From positions 7,254,001 through 7,318,000 of the forward strand of contig JAHQIY010000002.1 in NCBI GenBank assembly GCA_019054805.1: DNA of 64,000 nucleotides, written 5' to 3'. Positions 1-9,726 of the stretch are shown here, one piece after another. The notes beneath the pieces were generated by a model that saw only the letters and a program-made list of their open reading frames with translations, ran no database searches and had not been told where the DNA came from. The first letter of the stretch is position 1; every line of letters begins with the position of its first letter. Both the position numbers and the translations under genes were made by a program. The DNA is from Brachionus manjavacas (taxonomy: Eukaryota; Rotifera; Eurotatoria; Ploima; Brachionidae).

Positions 1-207
1 CATTTCTCCTGGCTCAACAATTCCTTTAACTTTATTCAGAATTGTTTCATAGGCTTTAACTTCAGAACAAACGTTTAAGAGATATTTTTTTTTAGGACTC
101 ATTTGAGTTCTAATGGTTAAGTCAGACCAAGACAGAGTAATTTTGTCCGGTATGGAATAGCATGATTTTTTATGTGATGATTCCAGCTTTCCAATATTGG
201 TTTCCAT
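1..207 (-). CDS. ABCG-family half-transporter, first exon (partial, runs off the left edge)
   Basis: A 69-codon open frame starts at the ATG at 207-205 and is still open at base 1. The encoded segment has the N-terminal signature of ABCG/White half-transporters: a stretch reading ITLSWSDLTIRT, then LLNVCSEV, then VKGIVEPGEM. In this family that is the beta-strand region and the 'G..KPGEM' segment just before the Walker A loop. The family pumps lipids, pigments precursors or xenobiotics across membranes as dimers, with the ATPase domain first and six membrane helices after it. Walker A and everything downstream lie outside the window, so substrate and subfamily cannot be judged. No acceptor-like AG is seen close upstream of this ATG. 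Confidence 0.72.
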   Translation of the reverse strand, partial: METNIGKLESSHKKSCYSIPDKITLSWSDLTIRTQMSPKKKYLLNVCSEVKAYETILNKVKGIVEPGEM

Positions 208-1193
208 CAAGACAATTTTTCAAAAATGGATATATTATGTTTTTGTAAGCTGACTGAATTATATTTTCATTTTTATTTTGACTTATTAAAAGTTTTTATT
301 TGCTAAACTACAGAGACTTTAATCATTATTTAATGAGGTAGTTGTGCAAGGTATGAACACTTTTTTTAGTAGTTTAAAAAAAGAGTATTACTCATAATTT
401 GCTAATTTGATTTTAAGCCAATGTTAGTTTTTGAATCACCTTAAAAAAAAATTTAACAAATTCAGTTTTGTGGTGATTGCAAAGTTTACTGAAATTTAAT
501 CTTTTTTTAAATCCTTTTATTGAATTCAGAATATAATATCATTAATAAAGTTAAAAATAGAGGCTCATCGACAAGCCCTGTATTAATATTTAACTCACAA
601 TATTTTTTAATTTGATACTTTTGATTGAATAAAAAATAAAAATTAATCAGCTTAAAATAAATTAAAATTTATTCCATCACACGTCAAACAAAATCAGAAA
701 CGAATAATTTTTTATTTTAATGAATATTATTTTAAAAACTCAGATCCAAAAAATTCTGTTAAAATTTTCGAATTGTTTTTAATTGTTTTTTTTTTAATTT
801 TTATTTTGTTAAGAATTATTCTCACATAGATCCAGAATTGTTTAAAATTCACAAGTCACAAGTTAATTCAAAGTCATGACTTGCATTTGAGAAAATATAA
901 AAATTAAAGTCAACACTTTTAGAAATTAAATTGGGACAAAAAGCAAATTTACCAACTAGGCAAAGTTTTTACTCGATTAAGACTTATTCGGACTTTTTTG
1001 TGAACTTTTTAACAAGCCTTTTTAACTGTTACCTGCGCTTTTTGAAATATTTTTCCTTCAATAATGTAAAATTAAAAAAAAAAATCATTAGAATAAATTA
1101 GAAACTTAAAAATATTTTTCTTGTGAATATAAATATTTCTATTTTTGTGGAAAAATAAACAATGAAACACCATAATGGTAAGTTGATGGTATT
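208..1193. other. Gene-free AT-rich stretch upstream of the ABCG gene
   Basis: No convincing reading frame or splice-flanked exon was seen on either strand. The stretch is A/T runs with no recognisable promoter element. It would hold the promoter of the ABCG gene, which reads leftward from 207. Confidence 0.5.
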
Positions 1194-1521
1194 GACATTG
1201 AGAGTTTAAAAAGTAAAAAATCTTTTCTGTTTTCTTTACTGTATGGTAATCTTATTTTATTTGGTCCTGTTCCTTTCTGTACTTTCTTTACTTTTTGATT
1301 ATTAAAATAAATATCTTAATTATAAGTAATATTTCTCTAACCTACAACATACCCGAATTCCTTAACCAGGGATTCGCCCCTTTTAATTTTTAATTTGATA
1401 ATTAAAATAACCATAAAGTACAAAAAGAACAGAAAGTAAAAATAGTAGCTGTGCTAAATAATAGAAATTACCTTAAACTAAATAAAGAAAAATGTTTTTT
1501 TAAAAGTTAAATTTCGTTGTC
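1194..1521. mobile_element. MITE, family 1, diverged copy
   Basis: The right end reads TTTCGTTGTC followed by TA. The left end starts GACATTGAGAG. These are inverted relatives of the ends of the element at 20722-21243 (GACAATGAGA...TCTCATTGTC). Both copies also share an internal segment containing 'acatacccgaat' and a short GC-rich 'cc.agg.ttc' patch. No coding capacity is seen. It is shorter and more decayed than the other copy. Confidence 0.55.
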
Positions 1522-1660
1522 TATCCATAGTAAATAGTGTGTTTTAAAAGCCTGGCGAAGTAGCTTTTCAATTTGATTTTCGATTTGGCAATTTTCTTTT
1601 TGTTATAAAAACAAATGTATTTAAAATATTATTTTTATTTTATAAGATGCTATTAATTAA

Positions 1661-2421
1661 TTTTTAATAAAATTTAGTAACAGCTTTTGATAAAATAGAC
1701 TCGTTTTAAATTTTGAAGCCTATAAATTTTGGATTATTTGCTCGACCAGTATTAATAAAATTTGGAAATAATGTTAACTGTGAATTTAGTTTTTTTTTTC
1801 ACCAATTTGGTAACAAAATAATTGATTATCAAAAATAACTACCAGAATTTTAATCCTCTTATTCTCCCTGTTATGGATTTCCATAAATAAACTCTTTATT
1901 CTAATTTTTTAAGGTTTAACAATTTTTTAAATAAAGAATTATCTACAATTATGTTCAACTTTATAAAAATATGCTAATCTAAGTGTTTTTCTTTTTATGT
2001 GCATTTAAATTAAAATTCAACTTGAGGAAATTTGCATTTTTTTTTAAAAACTATTTGCTGACTATTTATAGCCTAAATTTTTAATAATTATTACCTAAAA
2101 TACAAATTTTCATATTCTATTTCAGATCCATTGCCGATAATTAGGATAAATGGATTTGCTTTTCTGGTACCCATCCGGAAAACCTAAAAACCAGAAAATA
2201 AATTGTTTCAATTTCTGGTAGTAGATTATTTTTATTACTTTCCTTATTTTTGATAATCAATTATTTTGTTACTAAATTGGTGAAAAAAAACAAAATTCAC
2301 AGTTAACATTATTTCCAAATTTTATTAATACTGGTTGAGTAAATAATCCAAAATTTATAGACTACATATTTAAAACGAGTCTATTTTATCAAAAGCTGTT
2401 ACCAAATTTTATTAAAAATTT
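1661..2421. repeat. Long inverted repeat (fold-back element), arms of about 190-205 bp
   Basis: The left arm, roughly 1661-1850, reappears as its reverse complement at roughly 2217-2421. Paired landmarks are 'agtaacagcttttgat' (1676 on) with 'atcaaaagctgttacc' (2389 on), and 'ttaactgtgaat' with 'attcacagttaa'. A loop of about 360 bp separates the arms. No coding frame is present. It looks like a non-autonomous DNA transposon; its exact ends and target duplication could not be fixed by eye. Confidence 0.7.
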
Positions 2422-2566
2422 CTCACGTTACATAAAAATCAATTAACTTTTTATTTACATTTTTCACAAAATTTAAATCTAATTGACATTAAAAAAAATC
2501 TTAATATAAAGGTTATTTTCTTTTCTTTTTTAAATAGGATAACAAAAATACTATGCTTAGATTATG

Positions 2567-3750
2567 TTACTCTTTTGAGTCAATAATTCCTTCGGTGCTG
2601 ATGGCAAAAACAGCTTCGGACTCAGGCAACGATGGACTATCGTACACTTTGCACACTCTTGAATCCCCCCGGCCTTTTCTCAAATACAACCGAGTTGTAC
2701 TTGCATGGGCCATTATGTTTCCGCCAATTGGTTTCTTCGGGTCAGCCTGAAACATTGACGCACCATCGACCTGTGCCACAACTTGATTTGTAATCACAAC
2801 TGCAACTCCAAACTTAAATTTTAGGAATTAACAAAAATTTCTCTTGCATTTTTACGTATTTACCTCATCAGCTATTCGCTGCAGAGTTCTCAGAAATTTG
2901 GCCATGTGCATCTGTCTTTCGGACAGTTCTCCTCTGCCAGAATAATCTGTTCTATACAGCGCAGTGGCGCTGTCCACGATTATCAACGCATATCTAGTCT
3001 CAGTCATCATGGCCGATGCCTGAAGAAGCAATTGAGTCTGATGATCACTGTTGTATGCCCTTGCATAAGCCACATTGTCCAAAACATCAGACCCGTTCAG
3101 GCCATATCTCTCTGCTATTGCCAGCAAACGCTCCGGTCTGAAAGTGCCCTCCGTATCAATGTACAAAGCCTTTCCTTCACCACCTCCCATATCGATTGGC
3201 AACTTGAATTTTTTTATCTTATTTTGAAACAAGAATTTTGGCCTGAATCTTACTTGGCAAGTGACTGCGAGCTGGTGACACAGCTGAGTTTTGCCGGTTC
3301 GAAATTCGCCAAACATCTCAGTGATGGACCCGGTCTCAAATCCACCTTGGAGCAATTTGTCGAGCTCTTTTGAACCAGTGGTCAATTGTATGATCTCGGA
3401 CCTTTTTAAATGAAATTCAGAAGCTGTCGTAAAGCCCATGGGTATCAATTTATATGCCTCCATCTTTTTTTTATTCAATTTAAATTTAAAAAAAAGGAAA
3501 AAAAAAGTCTACAAAAATTTACTAAAATTTTCTCAGCCTTCTGTTCCGATATGCCTTTGATCGAGAGAAGAAGCTTTTTTGGCACATAGGCAACCGCTTC
3601 AATTGTGTGAAGACCAGCCTCCTGTAGCTTTTTGATGTCAGCTCCGGTGATTCCATTTACTTCTAGCTTGGTTATCGAAGTTGGTCCGAACTGATCCGAT
3701 TGTGTTTCTTGAACTTGATTACAACTTTGCTGCTGCTGTTGCTGAAGCAT
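2567..3750 (-). CDS. RAD51: DNA repair recombinase RAD51
   Basis: RAD51 forms the nucleoprotein filament that carries out strand exchange in homologous recombination in the nucleus. Four exons (3750-3523, 3463-3254, 3202-2864, 2812-2567) join in phase 0 into 340 aa; human RAD51 has 339. Introns are 59, 51 and 51 bp with GT-AG ends. The order is an N-terminal Q-rich tag (six Q at residues 3-8), a helix-hairpin-helix region (about 40-75), the linker with FTTASEF (87-93), Walker A GEFRTGKT (128-135), Walker B LIIVDS (219-224), loop-2 region with VAQVDGA, and the conserved PKKPIGGN and LRKGRG segments near the C-terminus. Similarity to animal RAD51 is near-continuous, so RAD51 itself rather than DMC1 or a paralogue is intended. 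Only the short polyglutamine start is unusual. A T-rich tract ending in AG lies 18 nt upstream of the ATG. Confidence 0.97.
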
Positions 3751-4678
3751 TGGATTTTGATTTACTCTCGAAAAAGAAAAAGAGAAGCTTTTTAAGTTTT
3801 ATGACTGCAGAAGTTAGAAACGTGAGAGAAAATACTCATGGGTTTCAAAGAAAAGATTATGAATATTTGATAGTGGAAATTGAATTTGAACTAAATTAAA
3901 ATTTTCTATCGCATCACTCTTTTTCGAATGTGTCCAACGTTAGAGCTACAACTGCTGCATACATTAGTTTTTCAATTCACATACTAATAATTCTTATTGC
4001 TTCTCTCTTCTTCTGTATAGCTTAAATAATGCGCATATTATTTAATTCTAGACACTTAAATGACTATTGTTTTAAGAGAGTACCATTTGCCTACCAAAAT
4101 TTCATGATTCAATATTTTTTTGAATCCAAGATAAATTTTCATCCAAAAAATCAAGAAATATTTAATTTTTTAAATTCCAATGTTCAAGTTGCCAAGGCTT
4201 TAGCTATTTTTTTTGTTAATAAAGTAGCCATGTAATAATATTTGATCAAATAATTTTTTTTAAAGATTTTATTTATGAATGAAAATATTATTGTGCTTAT
4301 ACGCGAGAGTATCGGCAAAAAATTCATATACCATCATCTAGTTGCAAATGTTTCTTTTAAGTCTAGAACCGATGTACTTTCAATTTACCAAAAGGTTAAC
4401 TAATGCAAGCAATCGGCTACCTACTAAGACACATCTGTGTATTTTCACTTACTAGAGAAGTAGTGTACTTTTTCTGCAATTAGTCTTGCAGAAAAATTAA
4501 ATTTTGGCCAGATCACGGAAGCATTGGCGCCCTTAACACATTTTAATTCGCAATGAACAATTAATCAAAAAAATTTTTACGCTTGATCTTTTTTTTTAGA
4601 TTAGATAATTAAAAAATTGATTATTTTTATTAATAAAACAAAAACAAAAATTTAATTGAAAAATTTTATTTCTTTTAG
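3751..4678. other. Intergenic region between RAD51 and the MIF gene (divergent promoters)
   Basis: The two flanking genes are transcribed away from each other, so this 0.9 kb should hold both promoters. Short open frames at 3681-3899 and 4029-4235 (plus) have no recognisable content and the base bias of non-coding DNA; they are not called. No TATA or initiator element could be distinguished from the AT-rich background. Confidence 0.5.
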
Positions 4679-5020
4679 ATGCCGTTCCTTCGATTGATCA
4701 CCAACGTGCCAAAGTCTAAAATTCCGCCGAATTTTAACGAGCACATGACACAAATTCTCCAATCGTTGCTAAACAAACCCAAGGAATACTGTTCAGTTCA
4801 GGTAGTCCCCGAGCAAATTCTAACATTTGGCAAATCTCATGAACCATGTGCATTGGTCGTTTTGATGTCAGTCGGTCGTCTTGGAACTGTGGAAAATAAA
4901 GTTTACAGTGAAATTTTAATGACCGAGTTGGCTAACTCGCTCGGAATCTTACCTCATCTAACATACATAACATTTGTCGATCCAAAACCTTCTGATATTT
5001 GCTTTGACATCTACGATTAG
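4679..5020 (+). CDS. MIF: Macrophage migration inhibitory factor (MIF) family protein
   Basis: A 113-aa single-exon protein of the MIF/tautomerase family (human MIF 115 aa). It begins Met-Pro, so after Met removal it exposes the proline that is the catalytic base of the family. Conserved features are the N-terminal strand with TNVPKSKIPPNF, the NKPKEYCSVQVVPEQ segment, and the SHEPCALVV segment. The first Cys of the vertebrate CxxC motif is present but the second is Val, so the disulphide-type oxidoreductase site is missing. The lysine equivalent to Lys32 is kept. These proteins form trimers and act as tautomerases and secreted cytokine-like factors without a signal peptide; none is seen here. 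The ATG directly follows TTTCTTTTAG, a perfect splice-acceptor sequence. The mRNA therefore probably has either a 5'UTR intron or a trans-spliced leader. Confidence 0.93.
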   Translation: MPFLRLITNVPKSKIPPNFNEHMTQILQSLLNKPKEYCSVQVVPEQILTFGKSHEPCALVVLMSVGRLGTVENKVYSEILMTELANSLGILPHLTYITFVDPKPSDICFDIYD

Positions 5021-5557
5021 TTTGACATTGTGTTTTATTTTTGAAATGAACATTGTATTTTTGGTAAACTGGAATAGGCAGAATTTGCCTAACTGAAGAA
5101 GCATTGGGACATGACAAAATTTGTATTTTTTAATTTTTTATTTAAAAAAATAATTTATAAAGTAAAAATTTTTTTTTTAACTCTTCTTCAAGATCATCCT
5201 TACAAAACTAAAGCTTTGAAGTGATGGCTTAAGTACTTGAAAATTTGAATTTGAATTATTGAACTAGACCAAGTTTCATATAAATTTATAAGATGTTAGA
5301 GATGCTATTTTTAGCTACAGCTTTTACACTATTTTTAAATTTAGAATAATTAGAGTGGATGTTTCATAAGAACTTTAATTAAACGAGATTTTCTTTTCTT
5401 CTGAGCGAAAAAAAATGGTTAGTTTGACTCTACACTTTAAAATCATTTCATAAATCTGTTTCTATTTTTAAACTTTTGATCAGATTAAAATTCAACTAAA
5501 AAAACATTTATTTTAAAAATTATAAAAAAAAGTTAAATAAAAATATTAGTTGCTGCA
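5021..5557. other. Intergenic stretch between convergent MIF and MESD genes
   Basis: The 3' ends of the two flanking genes face each other here. The sequence is AT-rich; A-rich motifs that could serve as polyadenylation signals are too common in this genome to assign one. No gene or repeat was recognised. Confidence 0.5.
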
Positions 5558-6147
5558 TTAAAGCTCAGATTTATCAGCATATTTACCAGGATATTTGTCT
5601 TGGTCTATTGTAACCAAGTTGCAGTCTTTTTGCTGAATCAAAAAGTCTTTAATTTCCCACGACTTGGAGCCATCATTTATCATAAAAATAGCTTGATGAT
5701 CATCGACCATGAAGCGATTGACTTCGTAGTGCGCATTGAACAACGAGGTTGCCCACAACTTGGTCATTTCCTCAGCTTGGTGCTTGTTTAACCTCTTGTT
5801 AACTTCAACGAAAATCATCATCGGTTTGTTTTTTTTATTGAACATTTTGACAGCTTCAGCAGGGTTACTATTTTTCAAAAGATTTTGCACATCAATAGGC
5901 TGACCAAAGTTCTTCCTTTCATGCAGAGGTTTCTCATCTTCTGGCAGTTCTTCTTCATCTTTCTTTAGAAGAGTAGGCTTAATCTTTTGTTTGAAAGAGA
6001 CCAAAATTTACTTACATCCCATTCTTCGGCCAGTTTTTCGATTTCTGCATCAGTCATGTCCACCAAGCTCTTTTTGGGCTTTGGTTGCTGAACGCTCTCG
6101 GATACCAAAAATGTGCAAAAAATTGCAGCTACGACTACGATCTTCAT
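5558..6147 (-). CDS. MESD: LRP chaperone MESD (mesoderm development protein)
   Basis: MESD is an ER chaperone needed for folding and export of LDL-receptor-family proteins such as LRP5/6, and so for Wnt signalling. Two exons (6147-6016 and 5962-5558) with a 53-bp intron give 178 aa. The N-terminus is a signal peptide (MKIVVVAAIFCTFLVS). The first exon ends in the family's 'DADMARLLEQWE'-like helix, here MTDAEIEKLAEEWD. The second exon has the core fold with MMIFVEV, LWATSLFNAHYEVNRFMV, AIFMINDGSKSWEIKDFL and the YPGKY motif. It ends in KSEL, a KDEL-type ER-retrieval signal (vertebrate MESD ends REDL). The protein is shorter than vertebrate MESD because the long basic C-terminal tail is almost absent. 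Every hallmark except that tail is present. Confidence 0.95.
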
Positions 6148-7029
6148 GTTTAGTATTCTTAAAATTTTATTCTACAAAATGTAAATTTGGACAGGTGTAT
6201 TTATTTGCTCATGAAAATCAAGATAAGGATGACCTGTTTAAATTAATAGAATTTGTAAATTTTTGATTGGAAAAGAAAAATATTTAAAGTTTTTGGCAAA
6301 CGTCTCAAACAAAACCAAAAATGCTTCAAAGCCAAACCAATCAAATTTTTACATCTGTTTGATCTATTTGATTAAAAGTTACATAATTAATTGAAAATTT
6401 ACTTTCGAATGTGAATGAAATTATTTTTAAGTGTTAAATAAAAAATTAATGATTGAAATAATTTATTAAAAAAATTTTCATGGTCTTTGATGCATTTAAT
6501 TCGAAAGATTTTCACTAGGCAAAATTTTAAACAAATTTTTAAATTTTTCTTTAGAGAGAAAAATTTCTTAGAAAAAAAGAAAATCGAAACGATTCATCAT
6601 ATGCCTAACTACTTCTTTCTAATTTAATTAAAAATTTAGTGAAAGTTTTATTCTAATCATTATCGCAGAAATTATTCTGATTTCAAAAAGTATTTTACTT
6701 TGAAAATGGCTCAAAAAATACAAAGGCGCAATCACAAATCGAACCTGAATATTTCAGATATTTAACCGCAATTTAATTTTATTCCTGTTCAGTTTTTTTT
6801 CCATAATAAAGGTACCTTACTTAATCACTTGTCCAAAAATGGAAAATATATTTTAGCGACTTGTTTATTCTTTCATTAATAGAAATTAAGAGTTAAATTT
6901 AATTTTTAGTTCCCATTGTTACCATATTATAGATTTTCAAAATTATTTGTCATTTTTAAGTACTCTAGGTATTTATTAAATCATTTAAAGCTAAATAATT
7001 TTTGTTCCAGTCTCTTTCAGTCATAAAAA
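6148..7029. other. Gene-free stretch between MESD and a SINE
   Basis: AT-rich sequence with no supported exon. It contains the upstream region of MESD; TTTTGTAG lies about 24 nt before the MESD start codon. The plus-strand frame at 5991-6266 is the shadow of MESD. Confidence 0.5.
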
Positions 7030-7418
7030 TATAATAATAATAATTGTCCCTATTCTATCCTAGCCGATAATAGGGAGGCGCTCATCTCCTTTTCAAGTAC
7101 CTTTTTGACAAACACCTCCGATCTGACACAGAGGCTACTGCATCGAGTTGATCATCTACACCGCAATTATTACCCAGTCGAACCGAGTTGAAATTAGAGC
7201 TATAGTCATAAAAATGCTTTTCATTAATAGAATCTAAAAAGTGATTTTTAAAATTTAAAAAAAAAGGGAAAAATTGAATATTAGTAGTAGTAGTAGTTTC
7301 TGCGACAAGTCTAAACCCTTGTAGAAAAACACAAGTTTGGTTAGCTTGTAGAAGCATTCGAACCAGGACTCTCAGTGGCAATAAGCTGTTGTTTTACCCA
7401 CTACTCTATCACATACAA
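7030..7418 (-). mobile_element. tRNA-derived SINE, copy A
   Basis: On the minus strand the element starts near 7418 with a tRNA-like head: a box-A-like 'TAGAGTAGTGGGTA' and, about 35 nt on, a box-B-like 'GGTTCGAATGC'. A unique middle part follows, then a conserved body ('gcggtgtagatgatcaact') and the end 'tagggacaa' followed by a TTATTATTATTA tail at 7030-7045. The body and tail recur at 60708-60945. The open frame at 7082-7381 lies inside the element and is not a gene. The head looks too diverged to fold as a functional tRNA. Confidence 0.7.
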
Positions 7419-7687
7419 ATATAATTTTTTAATCAAAGTGCGCTTCGAGCTTCCGATTAAAAATAAACTAAAGGAAAATTTTTAATAGTTTGGTTTTTTT
7501 ATAACTGTATATCCATTCAGGTTTTCGACGTAATTTTCTTTTAATTTAATTATTATTTTGATTTTTTTTAAAAGGGAATTTAAATAATCTTCAAAAAGAA
7601 TTGATTAAATTAAATTATTTTAAATAAGAAAAAGAAGAGACTTAAAAATCTCTTTCAAAGAAATAGTTCACTAAATTTACTATTGAC

Positions 7688-7901
7688 CTACACTTTAAAA
7701 TAAAGATTACTTGATAAAATTTTGATAAACTTTGCTATGCACTGTGATAGCTGCAAAAAGATAATTTAAGTAAACCTGCGTGCCATCTTACAAAAAGCTT
7801 TTGAAATTGAAAAAAATTCCACATCACTTACTTTTCGACTTGGTGTCACTTGAGTCCTCTCAGTCGTAAAAATCGATTTATCAGCAGTTCCAAAAGAATT
7901 T
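7688..7901 (-). CDS. Two exon-like pieces of an unidentified gene (tentative)
   Basis: On the minus strand, 7901-7832 is open, follows TTTTAG and ends at a consensus donor GTAAGT; after one carried base it reads 23 residues ending TERTQVTPSRK. A second piece, 7750-7688, follows CTTTTTGCAG, continues the frame in phase 0 for 20 residues (beginning LSQCIAKF) and ends in TAG. Together they would be the 3' end of a small gene. The family is not recognised and no upstream exon was found up to SIN3, so this may be chance or a dead gene. Confidence 0.2.
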
Positions 7902-9726
7902 CTAAAATTAATTGTTGGTCATTAATTAGCTTAATTTCTTAAAGAAATGATGAAAGAAGTTTATAATGAGATGCTATGCCAATTATCCCATGCAGAATAA
8001 AAGACTAATGCCTCTGTAATCATTTGAAGTTCTTTTTTTTTGGAATCATGGTAATGAAAACAAATTTCCATGAAAATGATAAATTTATTTTAATTTTCAT
8101 TTAAATTTTGGTTCCTAAGATAAATAATTATTTAATATTTTTCAATATTTTTTTCGCAATATTCAGTTATTCACAAATACAAATTTCATTTAATAAAAAA
8201 ACTTCTTTTCAAAATTTTATAAATAAATTTAAATTACAAGACATGGTAATTAAATTTATTTATTTATTTTATTAAATTCAATTTATGATATTTTTTATCA
8301 TAATTCTTGAATTTAATGAACCTAATTTTTTTCTGTTTTATCTTGCTTCAAAGATATTGATTAAAAAAATAGAATATATTTTATTAAGCTAATTAATTGA
8401 TTAAAAGGATTACCTTTTTCAAAAAATATAAATACTTTTCGAAAAAAAATTGAAAAAATTTGATTTGAATTAGCAAATTTTAGTGACTGTTTGTAATAGT
8501 CTGGTTTCTCTATTATAGAAGTTTGGTAATGTCTTTTCAATAAGTATTGTCAAATTTAGAATTCATATCATGCAAAATAAAGAAACGCATTCAATATTCA
8601 ATTGATACAAATGAACGTGTCGCGATAATGAAGAAGAAGCTTGTGAAAAAAAGACTTTTTAAATGAAAAAAAAAACCTCCAAATATGAAACTTTTTATAA
8701 ATCCGTTTACATTTTAGATTAATATAATTATTAAAAATTGAGTTATTTTTTAGTTTTGAGGTTAATTAATAATTTGCAGTTTTTTTCTTTTCTTAAACAC
8801 AAATATATTTAAATAAATTTTCATTAAAATAGTAAAAATCTCGATGACACAAAAGTAAAATTTTGAGATAATTCTAAAATGGCTATCAGCCACCAAACAT
8901 AGATCTCTTTCACAATTCATGAAAGAAAAAGTCCGAAGGACTATAAGTGTAACTTTGGGTAATAAGCTGTGAAAATAATTTAAAATTGTTAAGCCAAAGT
9001 GCAAATCAAAAATCGTAGTCTCATACATTCTAATTTTTGATATTTTCGAAATTAAAACTCAGATACAGTATTGATTTGACGGTAAACGGTAAATTTAGTT
9101 AAATTCACAGTTTTTTACAGTAAAAAATAAGCCAAAAAATTAAAATTTTTAGTATATAAGTAAAATTTATTTTAAAATAATTTACGCTTCATCTTCTTTG
9201 CTTTGTAACCCTGTGTTTCATTCATCATTTTAAACTGAAAAAATTTTTTTTTAATATTATTAACAAATTTCTACTTTTTTGATTTAATTCTAGAAATATT
9301 TCTAGGAATAAGAAATTAAATTTAGTAATAAACAAATGGGAGCTTTTGAATAGAATTTATTCAAGATGCTAAAACCTTTATTTAAGGCCTAAATTTCGTA
9401 GGTATTTATGCCCACTTTGGACAAGCTTTAAGCTTATTTAAACTAATGAATTTCTTTTTTTGAATCTAATTAACTGATATTTTATTTCCATAGTTTGATC
9501 AAGAGTTTGATTTTTTTTTGTCACGGTCATACTGCCGGCCTCCGTAATTTAAATAAATTTTAGAGCTAAATTTTGTTTTATTAAACAATAAACACTATAA
9601 TTACAAAAAATGAACATATAATCGAAACAAAATAAGATAGCATTCGAATTTGTTGAAGATTATTCAACTTTTAAATGGGACAAAGATAAGTTAAAAATTC
9701 GAGCAAAAAATTATAAACATGTTGGT
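7902..9726. other. Gene-free stretch downstream of SIN3
   Basis: AT-rich and mostly featureless. The open frame at 8762-9028 (minus) has no recognisable content. A short lysine-rich exon-like piece at about 9181-9246 (minus, after TTTTTTCAG) and a small GC-rich patch near 9530 were noted but not called. SIN3 transcription ends into this region. Confidence 0.45.

Noticed and set aside
7340..7418. tRNA gene on the minus strand (box A and box B present)
   Set aside because: Acceptor and anticodon stems do not pair convincingly; the unit continues into a body and tail shared with another copy, so it is the head of a SINE.
8762..9028. 88-residue minus-strand frame with hydrophobic stretches
   Set aside because: No family resemblance, low-complexity C-terminus and no splice signals.
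9181..9246. Lysine-rich exon-like piece on the minus strand (after TTTTTTCAG, ending in a stop)
   Set aside because: Only 21 codons, no upstream exon between it and SIN3, and the acceptor sits in a T-rich tract where such matches are common.
9500..9550. Small GC-rich patch whose minus strand reads NYGGRQYDRDKKKSNS then stop
   Set aside because: No splice signals frame it and no family is recognised; probably transposon debris or chance.
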